Shown: in pieces, positions 8,242 to 16,355 of the stretch
Layout: every line of letters begins with the position of its first letter
How positions within the stretch are numbered: the first letter of the stretch is position 1
DNA from: Xanthobacteraceae bacterium
GTDB lineage: Bacteria; Pseudomonadota; Alphaproteobacteria; Rhizobiales; Xanthobacteraceae
Reading direction: 5' to 3'
Length of the DNA: 33,200 nucleotides
NCBI GenBank assembly: GCA_031291445.1
Contig: JARLJA010000005.1
Location: 1 to 33,200 of the forward strand
The notes under the pieces: generated by a model
The model's database searches: none
Seen by the model: only the letters and a program-made list of their open reading frames with translations
Told to the model about the DNA's origin: nothing
Program-made: the position numbers and the translations under genes

Positions 8242-8410
8242 GGGTGACATCCTTCCGATTGATTGATGTGATCGCCAGACAGCCGGAACGGTGCTCGCCG
8301 GGATCTGTCGTGCGCGACGGCGCCTGCGAAGAGTAGCGCAAATCCCGCGGAGCGATCGGGAAAAAATCGCGATTGGATGACGGATCAAAGCTGGTCGAGT
8401 AAGAGCTGCC

Positions 8411-9067
8411 TCAGTCGTTCTCGAACCGTTCGATCAGCACGGTTTCAGCGAGTCCCGCTTCGGTCCACGCGCGAAACGCAGGCAGCGCCTGCATGGTCTC
8501 CATGTAGGCGCGAACCGGCGCGGAGACCGGGATCGCATAGGTTCGCAGCCGGTGGATGACGGGAGCGTACATCGCGTCGGCCGCCGTGAAAGGCCCGAAC
8601 AGATAGGCCCCGAATTGGCCATAGCGGGCGCGGCAGTCGGTAAATATCTCCTGGATCCGCGCGACGTCGGCGGTCGCCTCCGCCGACAGCGCCTTGGCGC
8701 GGACCGGACGGTGAAGATTCATGCCGCACTCGCGGCGCAGCGCCATGAACGAAGAGTGCATTTCCGCAGACACCGCGCGGGCGTGGGCCCGCGCCGCGCG
8801 CTCGGCCGGCCACAGCCCCGCGTCCGGGAAGCGCTCGGCCGCGTATTCGATGATGGCGAGGGAATCCCACACGGTGACGTCGCCGTCGACCAGCGCCGGA
8901 ACCTTGCCGGACCTGGTGTAGCGCAGGATGCGCTGCTTGTCGGCATCGCCGGTGTAGAGCGGGATCAGGACCTCGTCGAAGGCGATCCCTGCTGCGCGCA
9001 GCGCGACCCACGGGCGCATCGACCACGACGAGTAGTTCTTGTTGCCGATAATGAGGGTGAGGCTCAT
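8411..9067 (-). CDS. Glutathione S-transferase family protein
   Basis: 218 residues. The N-terminal thioredoxin fold shows NYSSWSMRPW (11-20), with candidate active-site serines, then GKVPALV with the cis-Pro (54-60) and the DS pair that binds the glutathione gamma-glutamyl group (68-69). A helical C-terminal domain follows (FGPFTAADAMYAPV, typical of GST domain 2). It probably conjugates or reduces electrophiles with glutathione in the cytoplasm; the substrate is unknown. The start at 9067 has GGAGA nine bases upstream; an upstream start at 9091 would add eight Arg-rich residues. It is divergent from the DUF3253 gene. Confidence 0.9.
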   Translation of the reverse strand: MSLTLIIGNKNYSSWSMRPWVALRAAGIAFDEVLIPLYTGDADKQRILRYTRSGKVPALVDGDVTVWDSLAIIEYAAERFPDAGLWPAERAARAHARAVSAEMHSSFMALRRECGMNLHRPVRAKALSAEATADVARIQEIFTDCRARYGQFGAYLFGPFTAADAMYAPVIHRLRTYAIPVSAPVRAYMETMQALPAFRAWTEAGLAETVLIERFEND

Positions 9068-9223
9068 CTCGCGCCGTCTCCGGGAGTTCAATCAAACAGC
9101 TCCGTCAAACACCTTGGCCGGCATCATCGCATGCGGTGTCCCCCGCGATCAATCGACGGCCGCGGCGTGCGATCACGAGCGGCGGCGCTTGCGGCCGGAG
9201 TTCGAATACGTCATGGCAATCGC

Positions 9224-9499
9224 ATGACAGTTTCCGATTCGGCGCCTGACGATGCGCCCTCGCTCGACGACGCGATCCTCAAGGTCCTGACCAGCGCCGC
9301 CGGCCGGACCTTGAGTCCGCCCGAGATCGCGACCACGCTCAGGGCAGGCTCCGACTGGCACGACCTGCTGGTGCCGATCCGGCGCTCAGCCGTCAAACTG
9401 GCCCAGCACGGCAGGCTCGTGATCTACCGCAAGGGCAAGCCAGTGGACCCCAACGATTTCCGCGGGGTCTATCGCCTCGGATTGCCGCGCCACGACTGA
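9224..9499 (+). CDS. DUF3253 family small protein
   Basis: 91 residues. The order ILKVLTSAAGRTLSPPEIATTL, then VPIRRSAVKLAQHGRLVIYRKGKPVDP and FRGVYRL matches DUF3253, predicted to be a winged-helix-like fold. Function is not known. The ATG at 9224 gives a short acidic N-terminus before the first helix. The frame is open far upstream, but that part is antisense to the GST gene and is rejected. Confidence 0.8.
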   Translation: MTVSDSAPDDAPSLDDAILKVLTSAAGRTLSPPEIATTLRAGSDWHDLLVPIRRSAVKLAQHGRLVIYRKGKPVDPNDFRGVYRLGLPRHD

Positions 9500-9547
9500 G
9501 GGCGATAGCCCCCCGGCTCGTCAACGGCCCCACGAGCGTCACCGCGC

Positions 9548-10342
9548 TCACGGCGCCGGCAGCAGGTCCCGGCTCCTGCCGGCCAGCCAGTACATCAGGA
9601 GCCCCGCCCACTCGTGGGCCACGAGGTCGGTGCGGGCGAGACCCTCGCTCAGACGATCGAACGGGGTCGCGGCGTCGATCCAGCCGCGGCTGCGCCAGTC
9701 AACCGGATAGGCCTCGACGTCGAAGCCGGCGGCGCGGAACACGGCGACCGAACGCGGCATGTGGAAGGCCGACGTCACCAGCAGCCAGCGCTGGCCGGGC
9801 TTCGGCGCCACCAGGTCACGGGTGAATGCGGCGTTCTCGTCGGTGGTGCGCGAGCGGCCCTCCAGGATGATCCGATCGGGCGCCACGCCGAAGCTTTGCA
9901 GCAGCCGCCCCGCGATCGGCGCCTCCGAGGCGCCCTCGGTGATCAGGTTGGAGCTGCCGCCCGAGTAGACGATGCGCGCATGCGGGAACTGGCGCGCGAG
10001 AACCAGCATCGCCATGACCCGCTCGGCAGATCCGTCGAGTTCGAGCGCGCTGCGCAGCTCGGAAGCATCGGAATCGATGGCGCCGCCCAGCACGATGATG
10101 CCGTCGGGCTCGGAACCGGTGGAATGCCAGGCCGGGAAGCGCTCGCTCAGGGTCAGCAGCAGGATGTTGCCGATCGGAGAATAGCCGGCCACCAGCAATG
10201 CCGCGACCGACAGCGTCGTCAGCCAGGCCGCCAGCCGCCTGCGGCCGACCACGGCGAACAGCACGCCGAGCCCGAGCAGCACGGCGATCAGGTTCGACGG
10301 CAGCGCGAAGAACCCAACGATCTTGGACAGCAAGAAGAACAT
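9548..10342 (-). CDS. YdcF/ElyC-family (DUF218) membrane protein
   Basis: 264 residues. Two N-terminal hydrophobic segments (about 2-30 and 36-62) anchor a DUF218 domain: DGIIVLGG, ARIVYSGG, then ILEGRSRTTDENA and a WLLVTSAFHMPRS segment. The family includes E. coli ElyC, SanA and YdcF, linked to peptidoglycan or envelope-polysaccharide homeostasis at the inner membrane. The biochemical activity is unsettled. It is followed upstream on the same strand by the aldo/keto reductase, with 102 bases between, so co-transcription is uncertain. Confidence 0.88.
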   Translation of the reverse strand: MFFLLSKIVGFFALPSNLIAVLLGLGVLFAVVGRRRLAAWLTTLSVAALLVAGYSPIGNILLLTLSERFPAWHSTGSEPDGIIVLGGAIDSDASELRSALELDGSAERVMAMLVLARQFPHARIVYSGGSSNLITEGASEAPIAGRLLQSFGVAPDRIILEGRSRTTDENAAFTRDLVAPKPGQRWLLVTSAFHMPRSVAVFRAAGFDVEAYPVDWRSRGWIDAATPFDRLSEGLARTDLVAHEWAGLLMYWLAGRSRDLLPAP

Positions 10343-10444
10343 GGATCAGACGACAATCGGTCCCGGCGCCGCAAGCCCCGAGCCGCGGCCTGTTCAGAGG
10401 ACGCAACGGCGGCGGTTGCAGCATGTCACACGCGAGAGTGCAGT

Positions 10445-11266
10445 TCAGTCGTCCCATTGCGGCGCGAAAGCGAAGTTTGTCAATCGCCCCCGCGGCGAGC
10501 CGAGCGCAAAAATCTCGTTCATCTCACCGTCCGACAGTTCGAAATCGAAGACCGCGAGGTTTTCCGACAGCCGTTCGACCCGCGAGGTGCGCGGGATCGC
10601 CGAGACGCCCTGCTGCACCAGCCAGCGCAGACAGACCTGGGCCGCGGTCTTGCCGTACACTTCGCCGATCCGGCTCAGCGTGTCCTCGCCCTTCACCCTG
10701 CCCTTGGCGATCGGACTGTAGGCGACGAGCGCGAGACCGTGGCGGCGGCAGGCCTCGATCACCTTGGTCTGGCTGAGGAACGGGTGATACTCGACCTGAT
10801 CGCAGACCAAGGGCGCCGGACAGGCGGCGACGGCCTCCTCGATCAGCGCGACGGTGAAATTCGAAAGCCCGATGTGGCGCGTCAGCCCGGCCTCACGGAC
10901 CTGCGCGAGGCCCTCGAGGGTCGCGCGCAGCGGCACGTGGGCGTTGGGCCAGTGCAGCAGGACGAGATCGACCCATCCGAGGCGAAGGCGCGCGAGGCTT
11001 TCCCGGACCGAACGCACGAGGTCGCGCGGCGCGAAGTGGTTGGTCCAGACCTTGGTGGTGATGAAGAGTTCGTCCCGCGCGATTCCGGAGGCCCGCACGC
11101 CCTCGCCGACGTCGCGCTCGTTCTCGTAGACTTGCGCGGTGTCGATATGGCGATAGCCGAGCGCGATCGCCTGATCGACCAGCCGGGCGCAGGGACGCCC
11201 ACGCAGTTCCCAGGTGCCGAGGCCGATGGCGGGAATTCTGGCACCGTTGGCTTCCACGATATCCAT
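10445..11266 (-). CDS. Aldo/keto reductase
   Basis: 273 residues, NADPH-dependent carbonyl reductase fold. The catalytic tetrad is present: Asp42 and Tyr47 (DTAQVYENE), Lys72 (TTKVW) and His105 (LLHWPN). GLSNF, QVEYHPF and the cofactor-binding IPRTSRVERLSEN complete the family pattern. It resembles bacterial 2,5-diketo-gluconate/methylglyoxal reductases; the true substrate is unknown. The ATG at 11266 has a clear GGGAGG five to six bases upstream. An HTH regulator ends 34 bases upstream on the same strand, and may be co-transcribed with it or control it. Confidence 0.93.
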   Translation of the reverse strand: MDIVEANGARIPAIGLGTWELRGRPCARLVDQAIALGYRHIDTAQVYENERDVGEGVRASGIARDELFITTKVWTNHFAPRDLVRSVRESLARLRLGWVDLVLLHWPNAHVPLRATLEGLAQVREAGLTRHIGLSNFTVALIEEAVAACPAPLVCDQVEYHPFLSQTKVIEACRRHGLALVAYSPIAKGRVKGEDTLSRIGEVYGKTAAQVCLRWLVQQGVSAIPRTSRVERLSENLAVFDFELSDGEMNEIFALGSPRGRLTNFAFAPQWDD

Positions 11267-11300
11267 GGCAACCTCCCTGGCAGCGCCCGCCGCCCCGCGA

Positions 11301-11609
11301 TCACGCGATCGGGGCGGATCCGGCGAGCGCAGCAAACACCGTGTCGGGGGCATGCGCAATCACCGCGAGCAAGGCCCGTGCCGGGCCCCGCGGCAGCCGC
11401 TTGCCCTGCTCCCAGTTGCGGATGGTCTCGATCGGGACGGCAAGGCGCGCCGCGAACTCGGCCTGGGTCAGACCGAGACGCTGTCGCAATCCCCGCACCG
11501 CGCGGTCGGCGGCCTCGGCCCCACGTTCCGCGCCGCCGGTGAGCGGCACTTCGCGTCCCTCGCGCAACTCGACGATGCGGCCATCGGCCTTCAGTCGCAA
11601 ACGCAGCAT
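11301..11609 (-). CDS. XRE/HigA-like helix-turn-helix regulator
   Basis: 102 residues. Residues about 38-90 form a Cro/C1-type HTH (LRQRLGLTQAEFA, PIETIRNWEQGKRLPRGPA), close to the HigA/NadS antitoxin pattern. The first 30 residues (LRLKADGRIVELREG) form a small beta-rich extension. No toxin gene is adjacent: upstream is mgtE, downstream the aldo/keto reductase. It may therefore be a plain regulator, possibly of the reductase, rather than part of a toxin-antitoxin pair. Start ATG 11609 is preferred over the 11633 start, which adds eight residues; neither has a strong ribosome-binding site. A CtrA-like box lies about 50 bases upstream. Confidence 0.8.
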   Translation of the reverse strand: MLRLRLKADGRIVELREGREVPLTGGAERGAEAADRAVRGLRQRLGLTQAEFAARLAVPIETIRNWEQGKRLPRGPARALLAVIAHAPDTVFAALAGSAPIA

Positions 11610-11658
11610 CTTCGCCCCGCAGGCCTTGCCCAAACCGAGCCATGGTCGGCCAAGGCCG

Positions 11659-11673
11659 TTAAGGTCCGATGAA
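11659..11673. promoter_or_regulatory. CtrA-like box (one mismatch) upstream of the HTH gene
   Basis: TTAA at 11659-11662, seven bases, then TGAA at 11670-11673. The CtrA consensus is TTAA-N7-TTAA. It lies 50-64 bases before the start of the HTH gene and just after the mgtE stop codon. Confidence 0.3.
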
Positions 11674-11687
11674 GAGCGGCGCGGCCG

Positions 11688-13103
11688 CTACTTCAGGCCG
11701 AACCACATGGTCGCGATGCCGAGGAACGAGAAGAAGCCGACCACGTCGGTGATGGTGGTGACGAACACCCCCGACGCCACCGCCGGATCACCCCTGACGC
11801 GCTGGATGGCCAGCGGGATCAGGATCCCGCCGAGGGCGCCGGCGACGAGATTGCAGACCATCGCGAGCCCGATCACGACCCCAAGCCCCGGAATCCTGAA
11901 CCAGGCCACCGCGGCGACCCCGGTGATGACGGCGAAGCCGACGCCGTTGAGAAGCCCAACCAGGCCCTCGCGCAGCACCACCCGCCGCGCATTCGACGCG
12001 CCGAGGTCGCGCGTCGCCAGCGCCCGCACCGCCACCGTCATGGTCTGCGTCGCCGCATTGCCGCCCTGGCTCGCCACGATCGGGGCGAGCACCGCCAGCG
12101 CCACCATCTGTTCGAGCTGGCCTTCGAACAGTCCGAGCACCGAGGACGCCAGGAAGGCCGTGGCGAGGTTCACCAGCAGCCAGTTGAAACGGCCGCGGGC
12201 GATGGTCATCACCGAATCGGACAGTTCTTCGTCGCTGGTGACGCCGCCGAGCGCCTTGATGTCTTCCTCGGCCTCCTCCTCGATCACGTCGACGATGTCG
12301 TCGACCGTGATGACGCCGACCAGGCGGCCCGCCGGATCGACCACCGGCACCGCCACCAGATTGTACTTCTCGAACAAGCGCGCCACCTGCTCCTGGTCGT
12401 CGGTCGGCGCGACCTTGCGGGTGTCTTCCTGGATCAGGCCGGCAAGGCCGGCGCCGCGATCCCCCCGCAACAGTGCGTCGAGCGCGATCACGCCCTTCCA
12501 GTGGCCCGCCTCATCGATCACGTAGATCTCGTAGAAGCGTTCCGGCAGTTCGGAGGTCTCGCGCAGGTAGTCGATGGTCCGGCCGACCGTCCACGATGTC
12601 GGCACGGCGATGAACTCGGTCTGCATCCGCCGTGCGGCGGACTCTTCCGGATAGTCCAGGATGTGCTCGAGGGCGGCGCGCTCGGCCACCGGCAGCCGGT
12701 CGAGAATCTCGGCCTGGTCTTCCTCGGGCAGATCCTGCAGCAGCTCGACGGCATCGTCGGTTTCGAGCTCCCGGACGCCTTCGGCGACGGTTTCCGGCTC
12801 GAGTTCCTCGAGGATCTCCTCGCGAACCGAGTCGTCGACCTCATTGAGGGCGGAGAAGTGGAAGTCGGCGCCGGCGAGTTCGACCAGCCGCGGCCGCAGA
12901 TCGGGCTCCAACGCCTCTATCAGGTTACCTAGATCCGCCTCGTGGAGATCGCCCACCAGCTCGCGCAGGGCCCCCGACCGGCCCTCCGTGACGGCGTCGG
13001 CGACCCGCGCCACGAAATCGGGATTCACGGCCCCATCGGCGTCGCGCAGCGGCGGTTGGTCAGCCGGGGTCGCGGGGTCGGCCAGTTGCAGATCATCAGC
13101 CAT
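11688..13103 (-). CDS. mgtE: MgtE magnesium channel/transporter
   Basis: 471 residues. Domains in order: an acidic N-terminal MgtE_N superhelical domain (about 25-145, with EILEELEPE and LLQDLPEEDQAEIL), a CBS pair (about 150-270, with PVVDPAGRLVGVITVDDIVDVI) and five membrane segments (about 300-471), including the pore-lining APIVASQGGNAATQT and the late TTITDVVGFFSFLG. MgtE conducts Mg2+ into the cell and closes when Mg2+ binds the N/CBS domains. The ATG at 13103 has GAGG six bases upstream. It is divergent from the first polysaccharide deacetylase, with 76 bases between starts. I see no Mg2+ riboswitch there. Confidence 0.95.
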   Translation of the reverse strand: MADDLQLADPATPADQPPLRDADGAVNPDFVARVADAVTEGRSGALRELVGDLHEADLGNLIEALEPDLRPRLVELAGADFHFSALNEVDDSVREEILEELEPETVAEGVRELETDDAVELLQDLPEEDQAEILDRLPVAERAALEHILDYPEESAARRMQTEFIAVPTSWTVGRTIDYLRETSELPERFYEIYVIDEAGHWKGVIALDALLRGDRGAGLAGLIQEDTRKVAPTDDQEQVARLFEKYNLVAVPVVDPAGRLVGVITVDDIVDVIEEEAEEDIKALGGVTSDEELSDSVMTIARGRFNWLLVNLATAFLASSVLGLFEGQLEQMVALAVLAPIVASQGGNAATQTMTVAVRALATRDLGASNARRVVLREGLVGLLNGVGFAVITGVAAVAWFRIPGLGVVIGLAMVCNLVAGALGGILIPLAIQRVRGDPAVASGVFVTTITDVVGFFSFLGIATMWFGLK

Positions 13104-13179
13104 GCCGCGCCTCGATGGTTTCACAAGTCCCGGGATCGGGTAGTGATGACGGCTTACCCAAGGTGGACGACATCCCGCA

Positions 13180-14034
13180 ATGACGAATTCGACCAAGGCC
13201 ACGGGCCTTGCTGCTCACCCCAGGTCCGACGTGGCCAAACTGTCGACAGGAGCGTTCGCAGCGCTCGTCTTCGTCATCGCGACGACCGGCGCGCTCGCAG
13301 CCGATTGCCCGCGGCCCGATTCGCTCGGAACGGCGCGGGTCATGGCGCTCGACGCGCAGACCACGCCCCGCGTCGGACTGAAGAGCTTCCCGCAGACCCT
13401 GCCGCTCCAGGACAAGGAGGTTGTCCTGACCTTCGACGACGGCCCCAACCCGACCACCACCCGACGCGTGCTGGCCGCGCTCGCCCATGAATGCGTGCGC
13501 GCCACCTTCTTCGTGATCGGCCAGAGTGCCGCCGCCCAACCCGATCTGGTCAAGGCGATGGCCGCCGCGGGCCACACCATCGGCCACCACTCGTGGTCCC
13601 ACCCCAATCTCGCCCGGATGTCCGAGACCGCGGCGAACGACAACATCGCCCGCGGCGTTGCGGCCGATACGGCCGCTCTGGGCGGCGCGGCCAAGCGTGA
13701 GGTCGACGCTGAGGCCGGGGGCGCGCCGGCGACGTCGTTTTTCCGCTTCCCTTATTTCGCCTCGACGCCGGCGCTGCTGCGCGACCTCGAGAGCCTGGGC
13801 ATGGTGGTGTTCGGCGCCGATCTGTGGGCCAGCGACTGGAATACGATGACGCCGGACCAGGAGTTCGGCCTGATCACGAAACGGCTGCAAACGGCCCGCA
13901 GGGGGGTCATCCTGTTTCACGACAGCAAGGCACGGACGGCGGCAATGCTGCCGCATTTCCTGCGTTTTCTGCGGGACAACGACTACCGCATCGTTCATGT
14001 TGTTCCTCGGTCCGGGGAAAATGACGGCGGCTGA
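13180..14034 (+). CDS. NodB-type polysaccharide deacetylase (copy 1)
   Basis: 284 residues. A signal peptide or anchor (about 20-41, ending ALAADC) is followed by a NodB (carbohydrate esterase 4) domain: TFDDGP (84-89), metal-binding HSWSH (137-141), FFRFPYF and ILFHDS near the end. Such enzymes remove N-acetyl groups from chitin-like or peptidoglycan sugars outside the cytoplasm, using a divalent metal. No nodulation or exopolysaccharide cluster is beside it, so the substrate is open. It is paralogous to the next gene: both share the segment between the signal peptide and the catalytic motif (DxLGTxRV, QTLPLxDxEVVLTFDDGP). Confidence 0.92.
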   Translation: MTNSTKATGLAAHPRSDVAKLSTGAFAALVFVIATTGALAADCPRPDSLGTARVMALDAQTTPRVGLKSFPQTLPLQDKEVVLTFDDGPNPTTTRRVLAALAHECVRATFFVIGQSAAAQPDLVKAMAAAGHTIGHHSWSHPNLARMSETAANDNIARGVAADTAALGGAAKREVDAEAGGAPATSFFRFPYFASTPALLRDLESLGMVVFGADLWASDWNTMTPDQEFGLITKRLQTARRGVILFHDSKARTAAMLPHFLRFLRDNDYRIVHVVPRSGENDGG

Positions 14035-14074
14035 ACCTCGCCAGTGGTTCGTCCGACCCAGAGGAACGGTACGG

Positions 14075-14089
14075 TTAAGTTTTCGTTCA
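14075..14089. promoter_or_regulatory. CtrA-like box (one mismatch) before the second deacetylase
   Basis: TTAA at 14075-14078, seven bases, then TTCA at 14086-14089, against the consensus TTAA-N7-TTAA. It lies in the 179-base gap between the two deacetylase genes, suggesting that the second has its own promoter. Confidence 0.3.
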
Positions 14090-14213
14090 CGGGGCGGGCG
14101 CTAGTGTCCGGATCCCGATGTCGGCTAAAGAGATCTTCGCCGAAGATGCGGTGCTATTGGGAGCCTTTGGTGTGATGATGGCAGTTGCGTCAGCGGTGGA
14201 GTCGGCGAATCGG

Positions 14214-15518
14214 ATGAAGACTGGTGCCGCAAGGCTGCTTCCCCGAGCTATCCTCGCCCTGAATTGCCTCCTCGCCACGGCCGCAGGCACCCTCGCCCAT
14301 GCCGCCGACTGCCCGGGCAACCCCGATGCACTGGGGACCTCGCGGGTCCTGGTCGTCGACCCGACCGAACATCCGCGGGTCGGCACCATGCAGTACGGCC
14401 AGACGCTGCCGCTGAAGGACCACGAGGTGGTGCTGACCTTCGACGACGGCCCGCTGCCTGCGAAGAGCAACAAGGTGCTGGCGGCGCTGGCGGCGCAATG
14501 CGTCAAGGCCACCTTCTTCACCATCGGCAAGATGGCGACGGCCTATCCCGACGGCGTGCGCAAGCTGCGCGAGGCCGGGCACACCATCGGCACCCACAGC
14601 GAGAGCCATCCGCTGAGCTTCAACCGCATGCCGGTCGAGCAGGCCAGGCAGCAGATCAACGACGGCATCGCCCACACCGCGGCGGCGCTGGGCGATCCCA
14701 ACGCGGTTGCGCCGTTTTTCCGGATTCCCGGCCTGCTGCGCGCCGACGGCGTCGAGGAGTATCTGGCGTCCCGCGGCATCATGACCTGGAGCGCCGATTT
14801 CCCGGCGGACGATTGGCGTCACATTACATCAGCCCAGGTTCTCCACCTCGCGCTGTCGCGTCTCGAGGCCAAGGGCAAGGGTATCTTGCTGCTCCACGAT
14901 ATCCAGGAGCGAACCGCCGCCATGCTGCCGACGCTGCTGCGTGAACTGAAGTCCCGCGGTTATCACATCGTCCATGTGGTACCGGCCACGCCGGACCGTC
15001 CCAAGACCGCGACCGAGCCGCGTGACTGGCTGATGCATCCGGACGCCGCGGTGGCGTCGGCGTGGCCGGCCATTCCGCAATTTGCCTTTGACCAGACCGC
15101 CGTGCTGGCGGCACCTGACGTGATCAATGCCACCCACGTCCTCGCCGCCCCGCAATCGGAGCTCAGCGCAATCGGCGGACGCGGCCGCACTGTGCGGATT
15201 GCACATCGCTTTGCGGCCGACACCGTGCCGCTGCCGCCGGAGCCGCTGTGGCCGCGGCCGGCGGTCGGCCCGGTCTCGCTGGGCGCCGACGGCCTGCCCG
15301 CACCCGACAAGACGATTTTCAACCTTCAGGGCGCGGAACCCCGCCTGACCACGGGCCGCAACCAGCACGCCCAACTCGACCAGCACCGCGACGGCGCCAC
15401 GGCTGAACGCCGGGAAGCGATGGCGAGCCCCGCGGCACCCGCCCTGCGGCGGCGCCTGCCGGGAAGCTCGCCCATGCTGCCGGGAGGCCTGCAGCGCGGC
15501 CGCCTCGCGCCCGGTTAG
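14214..15518 (+). CDS. NodB-type polysaccharide deacetylase (copy 2) with long C-terminal tail
   Basis: 434 residues. Signal peptide 1-30 (cleavage near AHA/ADC), NodB domain with TFDDGP (75-80) and HSESH (128-132), FFRIPGL and ILLLHDI. After the domain ends (about residue 265) come some 170 residues without recognised fold, rich in Pro, Ala and Arg, ending in RRRLPGSS...RGRLAPG. Copy 1 lacks this tail. The ATG at 14214 starts a standard signal peptide; the frame is open back to 14118, but that would place 32 polar residues ahead of it. Exported deacetylase of an unknown glycan. Confidence 0.9.
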   Translation: MKTGAARLLPRAILALNCLLATAAGTLAHAADCPGNPDALGTSRVLVVDPTEHPRVGTMQYGQTLPLKDHEVVLTFDDGPLPAKSNKVLAALAAQCVKATFFTIGKMATAYPDGVRKLREAGHTIGTHSESHPLSFNRMPVEQARQQINDGIAHTAAALGDPNAVAPFFRIPGLLRADGVEEYLASRGIMTWSADFPADDWRHITSAQVLHLALSRLEAKGKGILLLHDIQERTAAMLPTLLRELKSRGYHIVHVVPATPDRPKTATEPRDWLMHPDAAVASAWPAIPQFAFDQTAVLAAPDVINATHVLAAPQSELSAIGGRGRTVRIAHRFAADTVPLPPEPLWPRPAVGPVSLGADGLPAPDKTIFNLQGAEPRLTTGRNQHAQLDQHRDGATAERREAMASPAAPALRRRLPGSSPMLPGGLQRGRLAPG

Positions 15519-15547
15519 TGGTCGGAAGAACCAATGGTCGGAAGAAC
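15519..15547. repeat. Direct repeat of TGGTCGGAAGAAC
   Basis: The 13-mer occurs at 15519-15531 and 15535-15547 with a period of 16 bases, right after the stop of the second deacetylase and before the convergent membrane-protein gene. No hairpin terminator is seen in this gap. Confidence 0.85.
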
Positions 15548-15570
15548 GTAGTGTCTGCAAGCTGTGTCGG

Positions 15571-15939
15571 CTAGCTGCTGATGATCTTGGCGAGGCACAA
15601 CAGCACGATCAGGCAGAGAAACAGCAGATCGATATAGGATTTGACTTCGCCGTGACGGCGCAACTGCGCCACCTCGCCGATGATCTGCTTGCGCGGACTG
15701 TCCACCACCTTGACCACGGCCACGAGCCGCCGCGCCTCGATCTCGAGCTTCTCCACCCGCTGGTAGAAATAGAATGACCGCAGGGCCGACACGGTCCGCA
15801 TCGAGGCATAGACCAGAACCAGGACCGCAACGATCACCCGCTGCTGGTATTTCTCCATGAAGTTCAGGCTGAAATAGACCATGGCCATGAACAGGAAATT
15901 GGAAACGAACCGATAGACGTAGCTCAGCACTGTCAGCAT
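15571..15939 (-). CDS. Small uncharacterised membrane protein
   Basis: 122 residues. Hydrophobic segments lie at about 3-25, 33-50 and 102-120, with a charged, probably helical stretch between (YQRVEKLEIEARRLVAVVKV, then QLRRHGEVKSYID). I do not recognise the family. The ATG at 15939 is chosen; a GTG at 15969 would add ten residues (QTRKLDRKT) but has no ribosome-binding site. It is convergent with the second deacetylase. The gene-poor patch begins upstream of it. Confidence 0.65.
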   Translation of the reverse strand: MLTVLSYVYRFVSNFLFMAMVYFSLNFMEKYQQRVIVAVLVLVYASMRTVSALRSFYFYQRVEKLEIEARRLVAVVKVVDSPRKQIIGEVAQLRRHGEVKSYIDLLFLCLIVLLCLAKIISS

Positions 15940-16355
15940 GGTTTTCCGATCAAGCTTGCGCGTCTGCACTGGCGGGGCCGCGGCTGCGGCGTCTATGCAA
16001 CCCTGCCATGTACGAACGCGCGTATTTCTACCCTTGATTTTAATTCGTGGGCTCGGTGGCGAGCCGAATCATTGGTATTTTAGACCACCCAGGGTGACGA
16101 AAGCCTAACGCCGCGATCTTTTTCATCAGCGCCTGCGAGGCGTCCGTGCGGACTGGCGACGACGCGGCAACGTACGAAACGCCCGCCGACGCATCGCGGC
16201 TCGGATCACCGCGAACGACACCCCGCGCCCGCCGGGTCGCCTGCCCGGGCCATGCCCGTGGGATGTGTCCGAATTGGTACCGGTAAAAGCAGATAGAGCT
16301 TTCGACCGCGACCTGCTGATTCGATTTGTGTTTTCGCTCTTGTTCGAGGCGGCTG
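15940..16355. other. Stretch without a recognisable gene
   Basis: 416 bases. Open frames here (for example 16040-16381 minus) give Arg-rich translations without family character. The part around 16015-16100 is AT-richer and holds a short hairpin GGCTCG-GTGG-CGAGCC (16050-16065) without a T-tract. It may be remnant DNA upstream of the membrane-protein gene. Confidence 0.6.

Noticed and set aside
9614-11542. Long plus-strand open frame across three minus-strand genes
   Set aside because: It is antisense to the YdcF, aldo/keto reductase and HTH genes, whose motifs are intact; its translation is Arg/Gly-rich without family features.
11301-11609. HTH protein as antitoxin of a toxin-antitoxin pair
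   Set aside because: No small toxin gene lies on either side; the neighbours are mgtE and an aldo/keto reductase.
13104-13179. Mg2+-sensing riboswitch before mgtE
   Set aside because: The gap to the divergent gene is only 76 bases, and no long leader or characteristic fold can be placed.
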